Of a stretch of 64,000 bases of DNA, positions 11,218-27,540 are shown piece by piece. Under the pieces are notes generated by a model, which was given only the letters and a program-made list of their open reading frames with translations, was not told where the DNA came from and made no database searches. A program made the translations under genes and the position numbers. Within the stretch, counting starts at the first letter, position 1, and every line of letters starts with the position of its first letter. Source of the stretch: Panagrolaimus kolymaensis (taxonomy: Eukaryota; Nematoda; Chromadorea; Rhabditida; Panagrolaimidae); the NCBI GenBank assembly GCA_028622995.1, contig JAJQJQ010000007.1:806001-870000 (forward strand), given 5' to 3'.

Positions 11218-14200
11218 CCTAAAACATGAAAAAATATTTAGAAAAAAAGAATGATCGAATACGGAAGGAAAATTTTTTAACACACGTTTTTTTAAACTCC
11301 CGTTTCTTGACTGTTTTTTTAGTTATTGACTTTTTTAAGGAACGGTTTATATAAAGACAAATCAAAAACTCGTGAGATCATTAATTATTGATGGTTATGT
11401 TATGATAACAGAAAAAAATAATAAATGAAAAATAAATTTTTTAATTTTAAATGAAAACAATCATTTGAAATTTTTAAAAAAATGAGAAAAGCTTGTTTTT
11501 TATTTTACATCATTTAAAAGAACTATTTTTGAGTTATTCGAGAAATAAACTCGAATTTTGGCAACAACAATAAAGTGATAATATGTATGACCTTTTGTAG
11601 AAGATCTACTTGGAGAAAAAAATTACAAAACAATTGTTTCATTATTATTGACTGTATGATTTAGAAAAAATAGATAAACATTGTTAATAAAACAGAAATC
11701 ATATTTGCAACATGGCAAATGGAAGCTAATGGAAATTTGTCGTCGATGGCACTCATATTAACAAAAAAAAATCACCATGATGCAAGAAAAGAAAACACGA
11801 ATAAGGAGGACAAAGGTTGTAAAAAAAGAAGAAAGAATGGACTCAAAATGGAGGTCAACATATAGTTGCATAATAATAAAAGAAGGAGATTTAAAAATGG
11901 ATTAAGTTCAAACTGATTTAAAATTAAATCAGCTGTGTGAAGACGTTCCATCATATATCTTTTCTGTGTCTTTGCCAAAGAAAAAAGAAGATACCATTGT
12001 CCTTGAAAGGAAAAAAAGTTATTTTTAACTTAACGTCTGAATATCGGATGTGTGTTAAAATAATGATTAAATGATCAACATAGAAACCAATAGGAAAAAA
12101 AGTGAATAAAAGAGTGACATTCATTCGTCAGAAGCTACTTACTATTTTTTTAGAAAGTGATGATAACTTTCAAGGACAATGTTGCGCCACTTTTGTCCAT
12201 AATCTGGCTTTAAAAACGAGATATGATGATGGAATAAAATAAAAAGGGAAAGCTTTTTTTCTATTACATAAAAATTCCTTTAAAGAAAGGGAACGATTAC
12301 AGCTGCAGTAGCAGCTTCAGCAAGTGAGCCAGAAACCGGTCAAAAAAGCCTTGGACTGCAAAAAATCTCTCCCACCTCCAAACAAAAAAAACATAAACGT
12401 GTTTCACGTTTTATCTTTTTTAAATCCATAAAAGTGTTCAGGTGTATTTTGTAGAAAGAAGAGAATCCAATCCAAATCAATTAGAAAATTATCGAAAAAG
12501 AAAAAGGAAAGAAAATATAAATCTCACTTTTTACAAGCTTCAAATAAAAAAAGAAAGAAAGTTATTACAAAATTTTAAACACGATTAATTCACTTTCATG
12601 ATTACTCTTGAAAAAAAAGCTACTATTGCGAGACACTTAACCTCGTCTGATGATCCACAATAAAAAAAACATATCAGTTTTATACTTTTTACCTCCTCCA
12701 TTCGAAAAAAAGGAAGCAATTCTTTAAATATTTGTTGGTGATGATCCCACTTGATCGTCACGAAGACTCACGTTTTCTTTCCTGTTAATGAAAAAAATGT
12801 CTAAGTATTTGTTTGTTTTGTATCTTTTATATTTTTTACATCATTTTTTTCCAACCCACATCAAAAAAAAGAAAGGAAATGGTGGTCAGTTGTCATTTAC
12901 TAAATGAGTACATAACAGTTAAAAAAAAGTGAGAAACTACTTGAAAAAAAAAATCGTTTTTAGGATGGATCTTTCAAGAGGATTAATTCCATCCGTTTCG
13001 AGATAGTTATATTTTCAAAAATAGTAAAATATATTAAAATTAAAGGGAAATACTTTAAATTAAAATTTCTAAAGTTTAAAAGTTTTACTATCATTGAAAA
13101 CAATTTACTAAAAATAAGCTGATTGATTGCAAAATGGGTATCAAAAAATCAATCAAGTTTTGCTATAAAAAAATTAAATTTGACACGAAGATCTTAATCA
13201 AAGATGTCTTTCATTTAGAAAAAAAAACATGAACTTCTTCATTATTTTTTTATGCATCCTCTTCTTCTTCTTTTTTTTCCTCAAAATCAATCATCTTTGA
13301 TTTGATGGCGGCTTTTCAAAAAATCGCTGAAACACAAAAATTTTTCCTTGACCTTCGCCATCCACCCGCCAATCATCATCTCCTCCGATAGAAAATATAT
13401 GAACTTCCTAAAATCCCAAAAAAGAAAGACAAACTAAATCTTCTTTCATTTTTGCATGCATGGAAGATGGATGGATACAAAAAGGCTGAAAGAAAAAGTT
13501 TTTTTGTTTTGTTTTTCCGCATATATGTGTCGTCGACGATTGCGCTGCTGATGCAAAAACACGTGAAAGCGATTTTTTGATGAAGGCCATGAAAATGGTG
13601 GCGTTTAAATCGCTTGGTTGTTGCTTCATTATTTTTTACTCGTATGTTAGTTAGCTTCCGATGATGATTCCAAAAATCTAAACCAAACCAGTTCAGTATC
13701 ATAAAAATGGGAAGTAGAGATGATGAGAGGAGAGGAAAAAAATGAGAGGATTATGTAATGTTTATCGTTGTTTTGTTTTTGTTGTCCCTCAAAAAAAAGA
13801 AGAAGTAAAAATACGCTCTGCTTTCATTTTATTCAAAAAATCATCCAGTCTGAGGGATCACTATTTTTGAAGATCAAATCAGATGGCCCTTTTAACGATT
13901 TGCAAAATGGTTTGAATTTTTCTTTTTTGCACTGATTTTAAATGCAAAGAAAAACGTTGATTGCAAAAAAGAAAAAGGTTTGAAGGTTATTCTTCGAGTT
14001 AAGTGAAAGGGTACATAAAAAACACATTTTAAACATTTTTCCCGATCAACTAACGCAATTAGGGTGGTGTCGTTTATTGTCCCAAAATAGCTTTTTTACA
14101 AAAGAGAATAATGGTCTAATTTTGGTTTTGAAAAAAATACAACAAAAAACACTCTTAAATAATGGATCTCTTTTTCGTGGTAAAGAGAAAGTCACTCATT

Positions 14201-17200
14201 TTCGACAACGTGAAATCCTATGTTTACAAACAAAATAATAATAGCTAGCGCTCATACACAAAAATAACGTAATAAAATTACAGATTTTTTTTAAAACAAA
14301 AATTACACCTTCCGCTAATGTCCTTGTAAGAAAAGCCTCTTTGTTTGTGATTCTATTTAAATTTTTGCTGTTTCTTTTGCTGACCAGAGATGGTCATTGA
14401 AAAAAAGGAAGATTGTTTTGTTTTTGTCAAAATATTTTTATAAAATCATTCCTTCTATTTCGAATTTGCACACATACACAAAAAAAGCAAACAAACGCTT
14501 TTCTGGTTTCCAAAAAATTAGTGCTACGTGAAAGGAAAAAAATAAAACTTTGAGAATCAACGATCGAAAACAACAAAATAGAAAACCTTAAGATGTTGGC
14601 CCTAAAACTAAATAAAACTCTAATAACGATAAACTTACATTAATATCTGCTTCTGAACCTCACCATTAGACATTTTTTGGAGATTGACAGTGATTTGAAA
14701 TGAGTGCAAAAAATTATAACAAAAACTTTTAAGAACCTTTGAAAGAAAAAAAAGTTTTGTCCAAGAATGAAAGAATTTTTTTTATCCTCCCGATTTGAGA
14801 TTTATTCATTATAATAAAAAGGGGGGGAGTAATCTTTCGACTAACTTTTTTTTATAGATAAAAGAGACTAGTTGCCGAGATAAATGTACCCAAAAACAGT
14901 TATAATATTATTATTGAGCAAATAATAATATCCGGTTAAACTAGATGAGTTACAATAAAGATATGTTACAAGCTCGAGAATTTTTTAAAACTTTAAACAC
15001 ATATGTATTATGTGATTCACACTTTATACAAGATTCTAGAGAAGAAGATCAAAAAGAAATTAGTAGTAAATGAGAAAACTTTGAAAAATGCATTTATGTA
15101 CACAGATTCAACAATGATACAAAAAAACGAGAAAACTAAAACAGCCAACACTTTACGAAGAGCAAAATTAAAGCTTTAACTAAATTTTGATTATCCTTAA
15201 AACTTTACATCCATTTTCCTTATTTTTTAAGCATAAAAATAATCTTACTTTTTTTAAATGTGTGTCCTTACCGGGTAAATTAGTCTCCGGGCATCCGAAA
15301 ACTTTTTCTTCCTTATTCCTTTTTTGTGAAACAAAAAAATAAGGATAATCTTCTTTTATCTTCTTCTTTCGTGTCATTCAAATATAAAGAATAAGAAGAA
15401 AACTGACCATAACAATAATAATAACATGGTGTCCTTATTTCTTCATTGTCTTCGCATTTGTCGTCTTCGTCGTTAATGATGGTTATTTTCTTTTCTTCTT
15501 TGCCTCGAATTATGAGAAACAAAACAGTTCAGACAAATAATTTAAGTTCGCAAGAAAAAAATAAATAAAATAAATCACAGCTTTTTTGGTTTTTTGACGG
15601 AATTAAATATACAGTGAAAAAGCCAAATGAATAATAAAAACGGAATAATGGAAAGCGAGGGTTTTATTATAATGACAAAAAAAGGATCAAAATGAGATTA
15701 TCGATGAATAACACAAAATTATGGTTATTTATTATTATTTCGATTACGTAAAAAAACGTGGTGGTTATTAACGACGAGTGTTTATTTTTTGATTTTTACC
15801 ACAAAAGGATGCCATTTTAATGGAACCGATGTTTGTCATTATAAAGCCATGAAAGAGAAAATGATTACGATGAGAAGAATCCAAGATCAGTTCAATCAAA
15901 AACGATAGTCGGATTTTACTACGAGGAAGAGAAACAGAGAACTTTGGAACAAAAAAATAAATCACACTAAGGCCTAAAAATTTTAATCTCGATGGAATTT
16001 CGAATCTAAGAAAAGAGAAAAAAGGTATTCAGAAAAACCAAAAACGATGATGTTGAAAGTGAGACTTTTTAATTTTTGGAAGATTTATTTTTTATTTTCA
16101 TTAATAATATTTTTAGTTCATCGTCATCACTTCTTCCGGAAGCCTATCCTTCATTACACACTTTATGGAAATATTTTATATAAATTTTCAAGAGAATTAC
16201 TTTTCTTTTTTATAATTATGCATGCAAGCGTTTACACCTTGTTTCTCAACTAAATTTTTTTGTTATCAATTTCAAATTTATGTAACTTTCATTTTTGACT
16301 TTTTCAATTTAAAAAAAAGAAAGACTGTATCCATCTTCCCTTTCTTCCACCCACATTTTTATTATGATCGCCCACTTGTCTCGTTGATCGTGGTGATTAT
16401 TTACAATGATGGTTGAAGAAGTAAAAACGTTTTTAAAATTCCATCATTTAAAAAGTAAATGACCCCATGTGAGCGTGGTTGTTTGGGTGACGACAAAAAA
16501 ATGAGAAGAAGAAGAAGAGGCAAACAACTAAAGTGGGTAGTATTGCAAATAAAAAGGTTTAAACGATATCATCTTGAACTTAGATTATTTAGAAGTAAAC
16601 GTTAACTATTTATTACCTCATTATTTTTTTACACCTTTGTTGATTTTTAGACTCCTCCATTTTCGTCCTTTTTTTCGATCTTCGTATTGTCGTCGATCTT
16701 TTTTATGGGATAGTTTTTTATTTGTTTTTGTTTTTGCTTCCGTTACAAAAGTTTTTCAAGAATTTAATAACCAGAAAACTCTAAAAATTTCAAAAGTGTC
16801 GCGTAAAATTAACTTTTATTTGTTTATTGAAAAAAGAGCTTTTGAAATTAATAAAGAATGTGTTTGTTTTTTGTTACTTTCATATATTTTTTTGTTCGCT
16901 GACGTATCAAAACTCATAGAACTTTTTAGAATGAATCAAAATTGAAAAAAAGTTTGGAACGCCGCTAATTTTTTTTGCTCCTACCTTTTTTTATTTGCAC
17001 TTTTAAGCTTTTAGTGGAAAATTAGAGTCATAAACAAAAAAATGAATTGAAAAAATGTTTTCATTTTGGGAGTAAATAAGACGACCACAATGTGCTAAAA
17101 GAAAAAATAAAGCATTCTAATGACCTCGTGGTGTTTGTTGCTGATGGAATTATTTAAAGCTAAAGTCTAATAATCAAATAAGAGCCTTAACCTAAAGTTT

Positions 17201-17780
17201 TAGAAAATTTACTATAAAAGATTATGTGGGTTCGCTTGTACTTTAACAAATCAAGCCAAGTCAAGCAAGAACACGAGAGCGATGATGAACGCGAAATGAA
17301 TGAATGAAAGCTATAAAGTAAATATGAAACAAAATATTTGTTTTGTTTAAATACTAGTAGTAAAAAATGCAAAATGTAGGCGATTGAGAACCCAACGGGG
17401 TAATAAGCCAGATTAAAAAAAAAGTTTCAGTAGTATTCATAAAAATCCAATTTGTTTTATTTATTAGTAAGAGAAAATCGAATTTCATGGTAATTAATTT
17501 TTAGAGGATAAAAAACTACTGTAATATCCAACCACTTATCCCAAATTTAATAATTTTTGTATGTTTAGTTTGATCACATTCACTATGCTACAAAGAATCA
17601 AAAAAGAGGAGAGAACAACTACCTACATACAAAATGACACTAAACAAAATAATGAGAAAAAGATTTTTACTGTAAAAAAAATAAAAAGTAATCAGCAGAT
17701 AATTTTAACGACTTTTAAAAGTAAGTAAAACTTAATTAATATTTTTAATCTCGAAGAAGAAGAAAATATATATGACAAAC
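11218..17780. other. Gene-poor region, left part
   Basis: About 6.5 kb of A/T homopolymer-rich DNA without a gene I can support. Short pieces with coding-like composition occur: minus 11.67-11.75 kb (begins MSAIDDKFPL), minus 12.15-12.22 kb, plus 12.29-12.37 kb, and plus 13.30-13.39 kb. None joins into a spliced frame. It could be an intergenic regulatory domain or long introns and UTRs. Confidence 0.4.
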
Positions 17781-18160
17781 TTACAATTCATCTGTCCATA
17801 AACGACTCCATAAATGTGTCATCTTCCAACAAAGTAAAAATGTAATGGTTCGACGACGCCTTTGTTTATCAACAAAATTCGTATTTGACAAAATAACAAT
17901 ATTATTTTCCTACAAAAAAAAAGAAGTTTAATAATATAAAAATATTTAAAGTCTCCGGTTTAGAAGGAAAATGGACAGTTCAGAATAATTTACAACCATC
18001 AAAACTTTAAAGCAAGGAAAAAAATGCATACCTGTCGTTTATCACTCTCTTCACCATCGCTATTGGTTTGTTTTTTATTATCACAATTTTTTAATAAAGT
18101 ATTCTCAAATCGATTCGCTAATTGATCAATCAGGTAATTCATTACCAAATATACCAGCAT
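17781..18160 (-). CDS. Possible two-exon small gene, unknown function
   Basis: Weakly supported. Exon 18160-18032 (43 codons from an ATG) ends at a good donor, G|GTATGC. Exon 17909-17785 follows a strong acceptor (a T run then GTAG) and stays in frame. It encodes a stretch with RQENNIVILSN, then a basic KQRRRR, then ITFLLCWKMTHLWSRLW. The frame ends in a TAA that overlaps a donor-like GTAAG, so either the protein stops at 84 residues or the exon is spliced onward. I recognise no family. In favour: matching splice signals and less biased base composition than the surroundings. Against: short, isolated, and no conserved motif. Confidence 0.3.
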
Positions 18161-21100
18161 TAAACGTCATTTGGAAGAAGAATAAAATAATACTAACATT
18201 TAAAAATGCATTGACTTCTTTATTTTTTTTTCTGGACTTTTTTCTTCCTCCTCTCTTTCGTCTGTTTATGATTAAGTTTTTTTATGGTTTCTTATCCTTT
18301 CTAAAAAAATAAACAAAGTTAGGATGGTGGATTCGAATCCAAATCAGGCTTTTTTTCGAGAGAAAAAAAACGAAGGAAAAATCAAATGACCAGCGTTCAC
18401 GAGAAAACATTTACTTTGACTTTGATTTCTAATGAATGATAACAACTAACTAATTTGGAAGGGTGACAAATGGAAGAAGAAGAAAAACAAAAGCAAATCA
18501 TTAATTTGTAAATGAGAAGAAGAAAAAAATGGTTCAGAAATAGACTTGTTGGGGACAATTTATGAAAGACTTTAATGGAATGTACAAGAATGGAAGGAAT
18601 AAAAGAAAAAATACATACGTAAAATATTTTGGTTCATCAAGAAGAAAATATGTTTTTTGATGTTATGTGTTTGGTCATCATTGAACCTGTTCAGGTTTTT
18701 TTCAAAAATTCTTGAGAGAGGGTATTGTATCAAAATTTGGGAAAGGTATGAAAAAAGGGCGAAGAAAATAAGAAAAATGAAACAAATAAAGTGTCTGATT
18801 AAAAACAACAACAATGTCGTTCATTGAAAAAGAAAGTGACGGTAACAAAAAACTAAAAGCAAAACATTTTTTTAAAATCCCATGGCATTTAGACTAAAAA
18901 AGGTTTAAATACACTGACATGTGTAAATGTATGGAGACAAAGAAGCTTAATCTGAATCACCAGAAAATAAAAGGCCATATATTATTTAGCGACATATATT
19001 TTTTAAAGGAAAGTTAGTCAAAGACAAACAACAAATGAAAGCAAACTTTTTTTTTGTTTTGCATCTGTTAAAAAGCAGTAAAACTATCAAACATATGTAC
19101 ATGAATATGCTTTTCAAACAATGGAAATCTATCACCAAATAAAGAAGAAATTTTGCGCAGAAAAAAGGGTAAAGAAAAAAAACTAACATTTAACAGAGAA
19201 TGGTAAACTTTAGCCATTTTCGTCAAAGTAAAAATAAAGGAAGTGTAAAATATAATACAGTAAAGAAAGTCGAAGTTTAATTTTAAACAGAAGTCAAAAC
19301 CCATTAAAAACGAGGAGCAGCTGAAATACTTATGGATAAGTCTAAAAATTTGCGAATAAACGATGCAAAGATTTCTTTATGAAGGTTGAGTTTGCAAAAT
19401 ATCAAAGATAAAAAAATCATGAGACAAATAAAAAAAAGTAACTGTCTATCTATCATCTTTGCCTCATCGACGATGTCTTCGAAAAACAGACAGCCATCCT
19501 CCATAAATATTGGATGATTGTTGGTTGCGCAATAATAATCGTGAAAGAAAATCACATATAATTGACACAGAGACAGAGATGAAGAAGACAAGAATCAATT
19601 TTGCCTCCGGGAAAAAAGGAGATAAAAGAATCAAAAAAAAGTTTGAAAGAAAAAAGTGTTTTTTTTATTATTCTATTGTGTTTTGACAATCTTGTTGTAT
19701 CTCTCATACTCCACCTTTATATTTGTTCGCAAAAAAAAAAGGAAGAGAGTACATATATGTTTGTTGATCGAAAAAAAAGAAGAAAATCAAAGAAGAGAAG
19801 GTGGCTTCGTTCGTTCAACCAAAATTATAAATTAGCGTGTTGCATCCCAAAAACGTGAGGGATAACAAAATCGGTTGCTTTTAACATTTTTCCTGCGCTT
19901 TTAAAGGTTTGTGATGTTCCTGCTGCTACTAAGTAGTTGCTTCTTCTTTTTTCTGATTTTTTATTATTCTTTGTTTGCGATAAAGTTTTTTTTCTGTAAT
20001 AACACAAGAGGATAAAAATAGCGACGATAATGTAAAGGTTTAACCAACAACAAAAACCTGAAGTCTTTGCTCCGGAAACATGGAAAAAATGACAATGTTT
20101 TGTGAAACGTATGAATCATTATCGCCTGTTTTTTTACTGCTTTGAATATCGAGAAGCTTGTTCAAACAAAACATCAACGATTTTAGGTTATTCGATGGTA
20201 AACAAATAAACCTAACGGAAACTTTTTCTCTCAACCCTAAAAATAAGCAACAAAAATTTGGAGTTTTTAATAAAAAAAATTGTTAATTAAAAAAAGCTTA
20301 ATCGGATTCAATCAAATTTTTACTCCGCAACAATGATGATTGAGTGTTATTATCGTCTATTTAGTTTGGTCGTTTTAATTAAGTATTATCTATCGTTAAT
20401 ACAAATCAAATTTGATAAATAGGTTTGAATATTATAATTTGTTTGGAGACTAAAAAAGCAACATTTGAGAAAAACTTAAAATTGTTTACTGCCTGCCATT
20501 GAGCGTTACGAAAAGAAATTAGTAAGCTTCAATGGAAGCTTAAAAATAAATCTTACAAAAAAAGATGATCAAAATACCAAAAATAAACAAGTAAACAAGT
20601 TTTTGTTTTGTATCAACTTCTTTTTCTTGTAATAATCTTCGAAAAAAAATAGTAAATGAAAACAAAGAATAAGAAAATAAGCAAGCTGAACTTTTGGGTT
20701 TCATCAACAAAAAATAGGCAACCTAGCCTTCGCCTAAAAAAGCAAAAAGATAAATTTGTTTCAAATACGAGTAATACTCTAATGGTAGAAAAAAAAAGGT
20801 ATATAGGGATGCGTTGACAAGATTTATCCCTTTTTTGATCATTGAATGAAATCCATTTTTTCTCTGGGATTAAAAGAACAAAAAAAGAGTCTAAAACCTG
20901 ATTTCTTGCTTTTTTAATACAAACAAATAATAAGCATGTTTAAAACAAGAAAAAAATTACATCATTTGAAAAGATGCCACTATAATAAATGGGAGCCAAG
21001 GTTAATTGAAAAAGAAAGGTACATAAGAAGGTGGAGCAATCCAAAACTAATAATGATAAGTTTGCAAAAGAAAAATCCTTTAATAAGTAACAATAAAATT

Positions 21101-22750
21101 TATTATAAGCAAACTGCTGCTGCGGCTTCCCCCAGAAGTTAGAATAACAATAAAGTTAGAATGATCCTATTTTAGTGTATGTAATCAGTTTTGTGGAAGA
21201 AAAAAACATGAAAACAAATAAAATAAAAAGTACTTTCACCCATATTCAACAACATTATGTCATCCTCGCTTTGATGTTTGCTTACACAAATGTCGGCCAT
21301 GACCCGGATCATGTCACTTTTTATTTTTATTTTTTGATTTTTTCCGTTCAAATTGCTTCAACAGTAAATAATAAAAAAGTAAGTCAAAAATCAAGCGAAA
21401 ATAAAGAGGATAACTTTACAGGAATACAAACAGAAAAAAAAACAGGAATGCACTCACTACCTTTTAAAGAACTCGCTTTGTCTTTTTTTCGTATATTCTC
21501 TGTAGGCCTATCAACATATGTACAAAAAAAATAATACTAAAAATTCCAAACTAAAGTAACTTTTCAACTAAAAAAGAAGGCAGTATTGTTTTCTTTATTT
21601 AGTTAACAAACACATACATTACAGAAGAAAAAAAGTGTAAATAAAAATAACGAAAATTTTACTTAAAAAACGTTGGTTGATCCTTCAAAGAAGGAAGCAT
21701 CGATAATTTCAACGAAGAAGAAAAAAAACAAGAAAACAAAAGTATCAACGGGAAGAGGAGGAAAGAAGTTTGTAATCTAATTTGTCAGACAAATAAATAT
21801 AAACAATGATGAGGTTTTGAAATGTTTATTATGAAAATAGATAGGCAGAAAAAGTTAGTAATGTCGTCAATTTTTTTAAACAAAGATTGTGAAAAATTTC
21901 ATACAGTAGCATTAACCAAAAGTAATAAACAAACAAATGTACAAAAAAAGACATTATAAAAAATGATTTCTTGTACCTTTTTTGGATTTAGTTTTATGTC
22001 TGCAGTTTCACAAAAAAAGATATGTTCAACTTTAAAGGAAAATTGCTGCATTCTTGTCTTTTCTGTTTGCATTTGATCTCAATCATAAAAAACCTTTACA
22101 TGGATCATAAAGAATGGGTAAAATAAAACTAACAAAAAGCTCTATCATCGAGGTACAAGAGATTGATTACGAAGCAAATTGAAAAAGTCTTCAGCAGCGA
22201 AATAATAATAGTAAAATTAGCACCTTTATTTTAGAATAAAATTTGATATTTAATTTTGTTGAAATTCAATTTCAAATGATTTTGCAAATAAGTTTTGTTT
22301 TTGGATTACATAAATTCGAGAAGTCATGAGTCATGACTAAACTAAAAGGAAAAAGGTATGATTCGATTAAAGCACATAATACTTTTATGTTTTTGGATTG
22401 GGCAATTATTTCAACGGATGGCATGTAATTTAACGCATTCATAATTTATTTATTTCAATTCGAACATTGAGGAATCACCTTTTCTCAAACAAAGCTTCGC
22501 CCACTTCGTTCATGTTCCTTTGACTCTCAAAGCGACTGCATTCGTTACTGTGGAAAACGCGGGTCAATCTTTGTCTTTGACAATTTTGTCAACAAAAAAA
22601 AATCAAAGTTCAATCATTCTTCAATTTTCTTCGTCTTTTCAATCAACCTTTGTTTCTTCGTTTCGCTTGTTTTCGCGTTCTAAATTTTTGTCGTCATATT
22701 TTTCTTCTCATTCTCAATATTTTGTTTTTCAGATAATTATTAACGCTAAC
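18161..22750. other. Gene-poor region, right part
   Basis: About 4.6 kb, A/T-run rich. Some open frames (minus 19304-19591, plus 21175-21534, minus 20040-20234) have slightly codon-like composition but no family features, ATG context or splice partners. The last ~300 bp are the 5' region of the next gene. Confidence 0.4.
22322..22338. promoter_or_regulatory. AP-1-like palindrome
   Basis: AGTCATGAGTCATGACT: 8-bp arms around a central G, containing the AP-1/bZIP core TGAGTCA. It lies about 430 bp upstream of the highly expressed-type membrane protein gene. A chance match is possible in this sequence. Confidence 0.3.
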
Positions 22751-23576
22751 ATGGCTCGCAGTCAACGTTATATCATCGTCAAGGAAACAACTTACTTTCC
22801 TGAAGCTGCCTACAATGAAAAGCAACAAAGCAAGGCTTCGATGAAGAACAAGTTGGTCCATCTCTTGCATTCGCTCCTTCTCTTCTTGGTTCCTTTGGTC
22901 TTCTTCCTTGTTTTGAAGGATACTCCACCTCTTGGCTACTTCTTGGCTCCATGTGCAAATGGTACTCGTAGCATTCAAGAAGAACGTGCACTCTTTGGTC
23001 CTCTCAAACATATGGATAAGGTAATTTTTTTTTATTTCTTTTGTGTCAATGTCTTCATTTTTATATGATGACATTATAACCATTATGAGATTTGTTAAAA
23101 CATTAATCTTGTTAATTTTTTAGGCTCGTGGTGAACTCCATCAACTTGCTAACACCTCTTCGGCACATGATCCTTCTTATGATGTCAACGCCATGAGTGC
23201 TGTTTTTGATAATATTACGGTCTTGAAGAATGCTGCTGAAGCTAGCTATGATGAAAAGTACCATGGTTTCTCCAAATGTGTTTATGCCGAAGTTAAAACT
23301 TATAACGGCTCTTACACCACTTTGGCTCGTGTTCTCCTCATCTCCTTCATCATCGTCTTTTTGCTCAGCTTTTTGGTCCGCGAAATCCTCACTCATTTCT
23401 TTGTTAAGGAAGAATTCACTCAAGCTGGATGGAAGAAAGAAGCTCCTTTCAATACTATGATGACTTGCATCTGGCTCGTTCTTGGAGCTTACTTCATCTA
23501 TTACCTCTGCATCGTTGCTGAAGAAGGCAATCAAGCTCGTAATGGTCAAGTCGCTTCTTACTTCTCCACGCTTTAA
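22751..23576 (+). CDS. Three-pass membrane protein of unknown function, highly expressed codon type
   Basis: A 240-residue protein from exons 22751-23020 and 23124-23576. Three hydrophobic segments are clear: about residues 37-58 (LLHSLLLFLVPLVFFLVL), about 167-190 (LARVLLISFIIVFLLSFL) and about 207-228 (TCIWLVLGAYFIYYLCIV). A ~105-residue loop between the first two has several NxS/T glycosylation sites, so it is probably extracellular. Codon use is biased toward CTC, AAG, GTC and TTC, unlike most of the window but like the nearby beta-tubulin, which suggests strong expression. A TTTTTCAG acceptor 20 bp before the ATG fits trans-splicing. I do not recognise the family. Long open frames on the opposite strand are by-products of the codon bias. 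Confidence 0.8.
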
Positions 23577-26612
<3,036 letters not shown>

Positions 26613-27540
26613 AAATTATCTTATTGATTTTTATTGTCTAGTTTTTTAATTTTGATGCTAATTTTTGTTCTGTTTTATTTATTTATTATTGCTTTTAACT
26701 ATTTTTGAAAGCTCTTGTTCTATAAATCGATTTTTGTATTTTACTTTGTTTCTTGCATTTATTTGGTTGGAATTCAGGTTTATTTGTTTCGGACTTCAAG
26801 TTTATTTGTTTCGGACTTCGCAATGCAGCATTGTTTAGGAAGGTTGGCATGAGACATCCATTATTTGAGTTACAACAGCGATCAGAAACTTTTGTCAATG
26901 ACTTCATTGTAGTTTATTTTTTGTTACAGAATAGCTTGTTTTTATATTGGAACAATGTTGCTTTAACTAAATATTATAACTCCAACATATGAAGCACAAT
27001 TTTTTGAACCATTTATGCTTTAATCACTGTTCCATATTCTTGTTATTCATTTTATTTTTGGTACAATATGCAACATTAGTTAAGGAAAAATAGCGTTAAC
27101 CATTTAGTATCCGTTTTGATAACCGCAAAAAGAAATATTTCATCCAAAGCTAAAGGCGGTGGAGCTTTATCAATTTTTAATGAACTTTGCGAATTTAAAG
27201 TGAAAATGTTAACCTAATAGGCAAAGTTTTTCTCTTGTTTCTTTGCGGTATTTGGCTTTGAAATATTTGAGGCATTCTTTATCTCAGAGAGAAACAAAGC
27301 TTTTGAGTACGGTTAACTTTTTGGTTTGTTGCTTCAATAATCTTCCAAAATAAATTTGAATCAAAATGAATCAATCCTTCTTTTTTTTTACTATTGTCCA
27401 TCATTATTTGTTCTAGTTTGTGCGTGCAATCGTCTTCTTCATCGTGGTCGTACAAAGATGTGAAAATATTTAATTTTTGGATGTCTTTTCATTGTTCTTT
27501 TAGATGCATTATGTAATTATTTTGGATTCTAACTAGTTCT
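26613..27540. other. Tubulin 3' flank and spacer, with a 22-bp tandem duplication
   Basis: No gene. A 22-bp unit beginning GTTTATTTGTTTCGGACTTC occurs twice in direct tandem at 26778-26820. A short coding-like piece (FVRAIVFFIVVVQ) at about 27420-27460 may be a relic of the 5' part of the following pseudogene. Confidence 0.4.

Noticed and set aside
13376..13702. 108-residue minus-strand open frame
   Set aside because: No conserved motif; overlapping open frames in another frame show it is a chance product.
16574..16945. 123-residue plus-strand open frame in the gene desert
   Set aside because: Composition is dominated by F, L, I, S and K from AT-rich DNA, with no start context, domain or splice partner.
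18318..18345. GGATTCGAATCC, resembling a tRNA T-arm/B box followed by T runs
   Set aside because: No A box, acceptor stem or anticodon arm could be built upstream.
19304..19591. 95-residue minus-strand open frame
   Set aside because: It starts on a non-ATG codon. The middle part looks slightly codon-like, but there is no family feature or consistent splice sites.
23112..23549. 145-residue open frame on the minus strand (and another at 22694-23083)
   Set aside because: It lies opposite the real two-exon gene. Its openness follows from that gene's strong codon bias, and it has no domain or splice structure of its own.
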